From: CAYLHS01 sp964383535
GTDB taxonomy: Bacteria > Actinomycetota > Acidimicrobiia > Spongiisociales > UBA4744
DNA: 12,995 bases
Reading direction: 5' to 3'
Assembly (NCBI GenBank): GCA_964383535.1
Contig: CAYLHS010000060.1
Location: 1 to 12,995, forward strand
Numbering within the stretch: the first letter of the stretch is position 1; every line of letters starts with the position of its first letter. The notes beneath the pieces were generated by a model. It was not told the DNA's origin, made no database searches, and saw only the letters and a program-made list of their open reading frames with translations. This document shows, piece by piece, positions 8,220 to 12,995 of the stretch. Both the position numbers and the translations under genes were made by a program.

Positions 8220-8248
8220 CTCGCAAACGCTAGCGAGCGAGCCCGCTC
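8220..8248. terminator. Weak overlapping hairpins between convergent genes
   Basis: CTCGC/GCGAG (8220-8224 and 8233-8237) and GAGCG/CGCTC (8235-8239 and 8244-8248) could form two alternative 5-bp stems in the 42-nt gap between the monooxygenase remnant and the B12-binding gene. The place is right for a terminator but the stems are short and lack a T-run. Confidence 0.25.
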
Positions 8249-8258
8249 TCGTGAGAAC

Positions 8259-9251
8259 CTAGACGGCAGTCGGACCGGCCTCGATCCACGCGGCGAGGCC
8301 GGGAGCAATCGGCGCTAGAGCGACCGCAACAGCCTCGGCAAGACGAGTGTCGACACCGTGATCGGTCAGTGTTTCATGCTGCCAGGCCAGGAACTCATCC
8401 AAGAGTGTTCGGTCATCGACGAGGCCGGCCGACGCAACCGCGTCCAGGATCAGTTCCATTTCGCTTCGCACCCTGGATCCGATTGACGCACCGGACAGAC
8501 CGGCCAGCCACTCCTCGGCAGTGGCCAGCACCGAGTGTCGATGATCGAGCACCGTCAGGACGACTTCTCCCGGATCGCGTGCCAGGGCCTCGGCCGCACT
8601 CGGATCAGGATTCCACCCGCTGAGGATGTCGAAGGCGTTTCTTCCCGAAGGAGCCCACGCGTCGGCGCCGACAGGGGCGGCCCACGCGCCGTCCGCGCCG
8701 AACCCTCTACCCCCGACCAGCACGGGCACTCCGGCATCGTGGCTTTCTCGAATCGCTGCCCGTGCTCCCAACAGGTGCGTGCTCATCGCGCAGGAGACGG
8801 CAACGGCGTCAGGGGGATCGGACATGAGGAAGTCGCGCAGGTCGTGGGCGAGCACGTTGGCTCCCAGAAACACCGTTCGGTAGCCCGTCGAGAGGAGGTA
8901 GGCGGCTACTGCCCTCGCCGGCAGTGAGTGGCTGTCTCCTTCCGCCGCGGCCACGACAACGGATGGACCGTCGTCGGGTTGATCGAACGAACCGGCGAGC
9001 AGAGAGATCACCGTTTCCAGCGTGGCCGTCGCAGCGTGCTCTTCGGACACGAGATAGTCGCCGGCCTGCCAGCGCAGACCGATGCTCACCTCGGAACCCA
9101 GAAGGACGTCGAACAGGACGACATCGAACGGAGTCCCGCCATCCAGCAGATCGGCGGCGAGGCGATACAGCAGACCCGAATCACCTGAGAGCGCGGCGGC
9201 AGCGATCCCTAGTTGGCTCTCGGTCAGTCGAGAGGGATTCAGAGAGTCCAT
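8259..9251 (-). CDS. Free-standing cobalamin (B12)-binding sensor-like protein
   Basis: 330 residues. Residues about 20-90 form a helical cap with LRWQAGDYLVSEEHAATATL: Trp61 and, ten residues on, Glu71-His72, the Wx9EH motif of CarH/LitR photoreceptors. Residues about 95-210 are a B12-binding Rossmann domain with EGDSHSLPARAVAAYLLSTG (Asp106-x-His108, the lower cobalt ligand), SCAMSTHL and GGRGFG. The usual Gly of DxHxxG is Pro here. The CarH residue next to the Trp that binds cobalt after light (His132) is Gln62. There is no MerR helix-turn-helix, and no methyltransferase or mutase domain. The last 110 residues are helical and unrecognised. It is the last gene of the FAD-DUF1365-methyltransferase run, 64 nt after the methyltransferase, with its own site GAGG before the ATG. 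A light or B12 signalling role is inferred. Confidence 0.82.
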   Translation of the reverse strand: MDSLNPSRLTESQLGIAAAALSGDSGLLYRLAADLLDGGTPFDVVLFDVLLGSEVSIGLRWQAGDYLVSEEHAATATLETVISLLAGSFDQPDDGPSVVVAAAEGDSHSLPARAVAAYLLSTGYRTVFLGANVLAHDLRDFLMSDPPDAVAVSCAMSTHLLGARAAIRESHDAGVPVLVGGRGFGADGAWAAPVGADAWAPSGRNAFDILSGWNPDPSAAEALARDPGEVVLTVLDHRHSVLATAEEWLAGLSGASIGSRVRSEMELILDAVASAGLVDDRTLLDEFLAWQHETLTDHGVDTRLAEAVAVALAPIAPGLAAWIEAGPTAV

Positions 9252-9315
9252 CTGTACCTCAATCAGCCAGAGCGTAGCGGCAGGAGCGGGTCCACCATCG
9301 TTCGGATCGCCGACA

Positions 9316-10503
9316 CTACGACGCCCCTTCGATCGTCGCCCGCGTGAACGCCCACTGCTCCACGTTGATTCGACCGAGACGGAAACCGGTTGCGCATAAC
9401 GTCAGGTAGAGCTGCCACATGCGGTGAAATCGTTCATCCAATCGATGATCTTGGGAGAGGCGCGGCCACGCGTCCTCGAAGCGTTCCAGCCAGATCTCTA
9501 GCGTCTTCGCGTAGTCGTGGCCAAACGTCTCCACCTTGAGGACATCGAGGTTGGCGTCCCCGGCCAGCCGGCGGAGAACTCTCGGGGCGGGAAGCTGGCC
9601 GCCGGGGAAGATGTACTGCTGAATGAAATCCGCTCGGGATCGGTAGCGTTCCCATTCCGCATCTTGGATCGTGATTGCCTGCATCACCGCGGCGCCCCCC
9701 GGTTTCAGCGCGCCACGAATCGTTTCGAACAAGGACGGCCACTGGGTTTCGTCGATCGATTCGATCATCTCGATCGACACGACTGCGTCGTACTGCTGGT
9801 CAACAGCTCGGAAGTCCTGGACCTTCACATCGACCGATTCGGAGAGCTCCCTCCGTTCGATCCGCCGCTGGACGTACGATGCCTGCTCGGTCGAGAGAGT
9901 GATGGCGGTGACCTTGCAGCCACGTTCGACTGCCGCGTACTCGGCGAAGCCACCCCATCCACACCCGATCTCGAGCACTGTGGCTCCGGGTTCGAGTCCG
10001 GCGAGATCGGCGATCGTCCCGTACTTGTGGCGTTGGGCATCGGAGAGGTCTTGGTCGATGGTCTCGAAACGGGCTGAGGAGTAGGTCATCGTGTCATCCA
10101 GCCACGCCTCGTAGAAGTCGTTCCCGAGGTTGTAGTGATCGTTCATCGTCGAGACGCGGGGATGACGTAGCTCGGGCCGTATCCGCTGCCAGGCTCGTCG
10201 TACCGGCAAGGTCGATCTGGCCAGCGCGTGGTCGAACCACGCTCTCTGGTTGGCTGCACCCCACCGCAACAGGTCTCGAAGGTTCGGGGTGTCGATTCTG
10301 CCGTCCATGTATGCCTCGGCGAAACCTGTGAGCCCTTTGCGGAGGACGTCTCGAATGGGTGAGTAGTCGATAAGGCGGAGGGTGGCTGTGGGCGTGCCCT
10401 TCCCAACTCGGCGCACCCGGCCGTCCGGCAGCGTGACGTCGAGGCTGCCGACCCCGGCGATCCGTCCAAGAACGAAGAAGGTGGGATTCTCGAGCCAGTT
10501 CAT
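9316..10503 (-). CDS. Cyclopropane-fatty-acid-synthase-like SAM methyltransferase (UfaA1-like)
   Basis: 395 residues. The enzyme class adds a methylene or methyl group from S-adenosylmethionine to the double bond of phospholipid acyl chains. Motifs: DHYNLGNDFYEAWLDDTMTY (122-141), SAM-binding VLEIGCGWGGF (176-186), ITLSTEQ (201-207), SIEMIESI (243-250), QYIFPGGQLP (296-305) and FGHDYAKTL. Compared with E. coli Cfa, Cys181, Glu248 and Tyr331 of the bicarbonate site are kept, but the His of HTI is Gln275 (QAIT). M. tuberculosis UfaA1, described as making tuberculostearic acid from oleate, has the same QAIT as I recall it. The start codon overlaps the DUF1365 stop by 4 nt. The product may be a cyclopropane, a 10-methyl or a furan fatty acid; the sequence alone does not decide. 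Confidence 0.88.
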   Translation of the reverse strand: MNWLENPTFFVLGRIAGVGSLDVTLPDGRVRRVGKGTPTATLRLIDYSPIRDVLRKGLTGFAEAYMDGRIDTPNLRDLLRWGAANQRAWFDHALARSTLPVRRAWQRIRPELRHPRVSTMNDHYNLGNDFYEAWLDDTMTYSSARFETIDQDLSDAQRHKYGTIADLAGLEPGATVLEIGCGWGGFAEYAAVERGCKVTAITLSTEQASYVQRRIERRELSESVDVKVQDFRAVDQQYDAVVSIEMIESIDETQWPSLFETIRGALKPGGAAVMQAITIQDAEWERYRSRADFIQQYIFPGGQLPAPRVLRRLAGDANLDVLKVETFGHDYAKTLEIWLERFEDAWPRLSQDHRLDERFHRMWQLYLTLCATGFRLGRINVEQWAFTRATIEGAS

Positions 10504-11270
10504 GACAATACGCCCGCTTCGATCGTCACCCCTGGAGCTGTGGGTTCGGGCCTTAGGTGGTAGCGAGCTCCTTTGAGCCAGAGCCGCAGCGCCTGCCAGT
10601 GGATACCCACTATCACTCTACCGGTCACCATCGGATGCGCTGCGAACAATCGGAGCAGGTTCATGTCGGTCATTGGGAGGCGCGCAAGGCGCATCCCGGC
10701 TCTGAACATCGTCCCATTCGTGTCGTGCTGGTCGATTCCAATCGAGAGGTGGGAGCCCGGCTCGGTCATCGCGAAGTGATAGGTCTGCTCCATGTTGTTG
10801 AAAGGGGAGACATGGAGCCGCTTCGAGAAGCTGTGTCTCAGGTCGCTTCGGGCTCCGATGGGTACGACGTACACGTGTCGATCCCCGAAGGTGTTCCGAA
10901 CCTCATGGAGAACTGCGCGAAGCACCGAGTCTGAGTCGTAGCAATACCAGATGCTCAGGGGGTTGAACTCGTACCCGAGTACACGTGGGAAGGCGAGGAG
11001 CCTGATTGGACCTCCGTTCAACAACACGCCTGCCTCAGAAAGGATCTCCTCAGCCCACTGTCGAATCCCGGTGGCTGCATCAATCCCGTGGTCGGACCCA
11101 TGGAACGAGTACAGGTTGAAGCGTTCGAGTGAGAAGAGGCGAAGCTCCTTGTCGAGCTGGTCGAGTTCATCGATGTCGAACAGCGCGTAGTAGGCCTTGT
11201 ACCGGAAGCTGTGGCGGAAGGGTCTCAGCCGGGAGTGAGTGATCGTTCCTTTGTACAGGCAGGAGTTCAT
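10500..11270 (-). CDS. DUF1365 family protein (Rv0448c-like)
   Basis: 256 residues, usual for DUF1365 (PF07103). Family features: LYKGTITHSRLRPFRHSFRY at the start, LERFNLYSFHGSDHG, RLLAFPRVLGYEFNPLSIWY, HEVRNTFGDRHVYVVP, KRLHVSPFNNMEQTYHF and, near the end, TGRVIVGIHWQALRLWLKGA. No biochemical activity is established to my knowledge; in proteobacteria DUF1365 genes travel with furan-fatty-acid and singlet-oxygen genes, and in mycobacteria with ufaA1 and sigK. A role in the oxygen-dependent step of acyl-chain modification is a reasonable guess. The ATG at 11270 overlaps the FAD gene stop, and its own stop overlaps the methyltransferase start, both as ATGA, so the three proteins are probably made in fixed proportion and may act together at the membrane. 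Confidence 0.9.
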   Translation of the reverse strand: MNSCLYKGTITHSRLRPFRHSFRYKAYYALFDIDELDQLDKELRLFSLERFNLYSFHGSDHGIDAATGIRQWAEEILSEAGVLLNGGPIRLLAFPRVLGYEFNPLSIWYCYDSDSVLRAVLHEVRNTFGDRHVYVVPIGARSDLRHSFSKRLHVSPFNNMEQTYHFAMTEPGSHLSIGIDQHDTNGTMFRAGMRLARLPMTDMNLLRLFAAHPMVTGRVIVGIHWQALRLWLKGARYHLRPEPTAPGVTIEAGVLS

Positions 11271-12583
11271 TGCACACCCGCTGGCTGAGGAGCAAGGGCC
11301 GGCAAGGCCGAACTCATCGGCACGAATTCGCCATGCCAGGGAGCCGGGCTTCCAAGTGCAGCTGCGACGTTCAAGCCGGACTGGAGCCCGTCCTCGTGGA
11401 ACCCGTATCCAAGGTAGGCGCCGGCGAACCACGTGTTGTTCGCTCCCTGGATGCCTGCAATCCCCTGCTGTGCGGCCACGGCACCACGATCGAAGAGGGG
11501 ATGGTCGTACTGAAACGACGCTGCGACCGTGGACGGGTCCGGCTCGCTCAGCGGATTCAACGAAACGAAGAAGTCCTGGTCCGTGTCGAGACCTTGGAGG
11601 CGGTTCATCCAGTAGGTGACCGATGCCGGCCGCTGAAGGCGATCGTTGGATTCCGCTATTGCATTCCAGCTCGACCAGACCTTGCGGTTGCGTGGCATGA
11701 GCGCCGGATCGCTGTGGAGAACGGCCGTGTTGGACGAGTAGGGGATCGAGCCGAGCAGGTCGCGTTCCTCTGATGTTGCCTCGTTGCCGAGTATCCGCAG
11801 CGCCTGGTCTGAGTGTGTGGCGAAGACCACCTGGTCGTAGGCGTCGACCACGCCGTTCGATTCGATGAAGCTCCGTCCTGCCGTGCGCGTCACTGATCTG
11901 ACCGGGGAGTTGATTCGGATCCGGTCCCGGAATCCGTCAATGAGACGCTCGACATAGGCACGACTCCCACCCTCGACGGTTCGCCAGGTCGGACGCCCGA
12001 CGATGGTGATGAGCCCGTGATTCGACAGGAATCTGAGGATGGCCGTCGCCGGGAAGTCTCCAATCGACCCGTGCGGGGTCGACCAGATTGCTCCCGTCAT
12101 TGGGTACAGGTAGTTGGCCATGAACGCTTTGGAGAAACCTGCTCGTTCGAGAAGCTCGCCGATCGTTTCGTTTCCCGCAGGGGTGAGCCCCCTTCCCGAT
12201 CTCCGGAAGCGGTTGATGTCTCGCAGCATCTTGAGGAACGAGGGCCGCAGCAGGTTTGCCGGTTGGGCGAGGACTCCGGTCAGGCTTGCCGCGTATTCGA
12301 ACTCCCGATCGAGTGAGAACGAGAACGACATGTCGCTCTCGCGGGTAGGCACGTCGAGAAGGGAGAACAGACGAGTGAGGTTTGGGTAGGTGATCTCGTT
12401 GTAGACGATGAACCCCGTGTCGACCGGAATCTCGGTGCCGCCTGTTTGCACCAGGACAGTGTTGGAGTGTCCTCCGATTCTGTTGTCGGCCTCGTACACG
12501 GTGATGCGGTTGTCGGGTGAAAGCGCCCACGCCGCACCGAGGCCGGCGATTCCGCTACCGATGATGGCGATGTCTTGTCCCAT
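11267..12583 (-). CDS. FAD-dependent amine-oxidase-like oxidoreductase (Rv0449c-like)
   Basis: 438 residues. The N-terminus has the FAD-binding Rossmann motif IAIIGSGIAGLGAAWAL (Gly9, Gly11, Gly14), the acidic end of the second strand (VYEADNRIGGHSNTV) and VDTGFIVYNEITYPNLTRLF. The C-terminal FAD motif is TWFAGAYLGYGFHEDGLQSG (384-403). This is the COG2907 group, which accompanies DUF1365 and cyclopropane-synthase-like genes in many bacteria. A role as desaturase or reductase on membrane fatty acids is likely. The ATG at 12583 was chosen: it fits the Rossmann start, and the SigK-type -10 box ends 7 nt upstream, so the message is probably leaderless, though AGGGG lies close by. The open frame continues to 12811 but only reads the promoter and part of the divergent sigma gene. 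Confidence 0.9.
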   Translation of the reverse strand: MGQDIAIIGSGIAGLGAAWALSPDNRITVYEADNRIGGHSNTVLVQTGGTEIPVDTGFIVYNEITYPNLTRLFSLLDVPTRESDMSFSFSLDREFEYAASLTGVLAQPANLLRPSFLKMLRDINRFRRSGRGLTPAGNETIGELLERAGFSKAFMANYLYPMTGAIWSTPHGSIGDFPATAILRFLSNHGLITIVGRPTWRTVEGGSRAYVERLIDGFRDRIRINSPVRSVTRTAGRSFIESNGVVDAYDQVVFATHSDQALRILGNEATSEERDLLGSIPYSSNTAVLHSDPALMPRNRKVWSSWNAIAESNDRLQRPASVTYWMNRLQGLDTDQDFFVSLNPLSEPDPSTVAASFQYDHPLFDRGAVAAQQGIAGIQGANNTWFAGAYLGYGFHEDGLQSGLNVAAALGSPAPWHGEFVPMSSALPALAPQPAGVQ

Positions 12584-12590
12584 GACCCCT

Positions 12591-12618
12591 ATTCGGAACA
12601 GGAACCGATATCGGATGA
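12591..12618 (-). promoter_or_regulatory. SigK-type ECF promoter of the FAD-DUF1365-methyltransferase operon
   Basis: On the minus strand TCATCC (12618-12613), a spacer of exactly 16 nt, then CCGAAT (12596-12591). The SigK consensus of M. tuberculosis, as I recall it, is CCATCC-N16/17-CCGAAT, so 11 of 12 positions agree with the right spacing. The -10 ends 7 nt before the ATG at 12583. The gene of a SigK-like sigma factor lies directly across. The spacer and -35 also contain a 10-bp palindrome, CCGATATCGG (12605-12614), a possible site for another regulator. Confidence 0.75.
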
Positions 12619-12699
12619 GTGGCCCAGCATCTGGTTTCGTTTCCGAGGCAGCCTGAGTGCCCGGCTGTAGGATGAATCGGAGATGTCTCGCCGAAGCGT

Positions 12700-12995
12700 G
12701 TGACTGCACATACCGATGTCGAGCTTGCCGCCCGGCTCGTCGATCGCGATCGATCCGCTCTGGAGTCGATCTACGCCGATCACAGGGGTGCAGTGAGATC
12801 CATTGCGACACGAGTACTACGCGACCCCGCTCTGGCGGAGGACATCGCTCAGGAGACGTTCCTCAGTCTGTGGAATGCCCCTGAACGATTCGATCCGACC
12901 AGGGGCTCCCTGCGGTCATTCCTTATGACGATTGCACACCGGCGCTCCGTCGACATGGTCCGTTCAGAGGTTGCGCGTTCACAGCGCGAAGCCCG
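12700..12995 (+). CDS. SigK-like ECF sigma factor, N-terminal part (cut by window edge)
   Basis: 98 full codons of region 2 and part of the linker. Region 2.1-2.2 reads TRVLRDPALAEDIAQETFLS, and regions 2.3-2.4 RFDPTRGSLRSFLMTIAHRR followed by SVDMVRSE. These bind core RNA polymerase and the -10 box. The stretch FDxxxGSxxxxLxTxAHRRxVDxVR agrees well with M. tuberculosis SigK. The region 4 helix-turn-helix that reads the -35 box lies beyond the edge. The start is taken as GTG at 12700, the only in-frame start after the stop at 12673; no good ribosome-binding site precedes it. A TAGGAT at 12668-12673 could be a -10 box. An anti-sigma gene (RskA- or ChrR-type) is expected after it. It probably drives the divergent lipid operon. 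Confidence 0.85.
   Translation, partial: MTAHTDVELAARLVDRDRSALESIYADHRGAVRSIATRVLRDPALAEDIAQETFLSLWNAPERFDPTRGSLRSFLMTIAHRRSVDMVRSEVARSQREA

Noticed and set aside
9252..9315. CCGAAC before the B12 gene as a second SigK-type promoter
   Set aside because: The -10-like bases are present on the minus strand, but there is no CCATCC-like -35 at 16-17 nt. The gene is more simply read through from the methyltransferase.
12584..12811. N-terminal extension of the FAD oxidoreductase frame
   Set aside because: It would run through the SigK-type promoter and the start of the divergent sigma gene. The Rossmann motif begins immediately after the ATG at 12583.

Overview
The window looks like a piece of a GC-rich actinobacterial chromosome. 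This rests on several signs. A FurA-KatG pair closely resembles the mycobacterial one. There is a membrane 'Putative sensor' domain (PF13796) that is largely actinobacterial. A remnant of a luciferase-like (probably F420-type) monooxygenase is present. Several start codons lack a Shine-Dalgarno sequence and sit right behind a -10 box, which suggests leaderless transcripts. A SigK-type fatty-acid locus closes the window. I cannot name the genus. No RNA genes, CRISPR arrays, insertion sequences or prophage genes were seen.

Left part (1-1518, minus strand): a tight four-gene run reading leftwards, made of an AraC-type regulator, a VOC (glyoxalase-fold) protein, a pyridoxamine-phosphate-oxidase-like flavin protein and a UvrA-like ATPase cut by the window edge. 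Next, on the plus strand (1706-4421), is a peroxide-defence operon. A perfect 23-bp palindrome precedes furA, which overlaps katG by 4 nt, and a strong perfect hairpin follows katG.

Middle (4499-7788): a DUF4386 membrane protein and a TetR regulator are divergent, with two near-identical operators that flank and fill the promoter of the membrane gene. Then comes a PadR regulator with two copies of a 12-bp operator-like repeat ending at its start codon. It overlaps a small 2TM protein, which abuts a membrane sensor protein whose C-terminus looks like a second, PadR-like winged helix. A short monooxygenase remnant follows (7929-8216).

Right part (8259-12995): a minus-strand run of FAD oxidoreductase, DUF1365 protein and cyclopropane-synthase-like methyltransferase, joined by 4-nt overlaps, then a free-standing B12-binding protein. 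Divergent from it is an ECF sigma factor cut by the right edge. The first three genes and the sigma factor match the sigK locus of Mycobacterium tuberculosis (Rv0449c-Rv0448c-ufaA1-Rv0446c-sigK). The promoter of the FAD gene carries a nearly exact SigK-type -35/-10 pair. Two differences stand out: the sigma gene is inverted, and a CarH-like B12 sensor domain without any DNA-binding domain replaces the DUF1295 gene. This suggests a sigma-controlled membrane-lipid modification system with a possible light or cobalamin input, and it is the most interesting part of the window.
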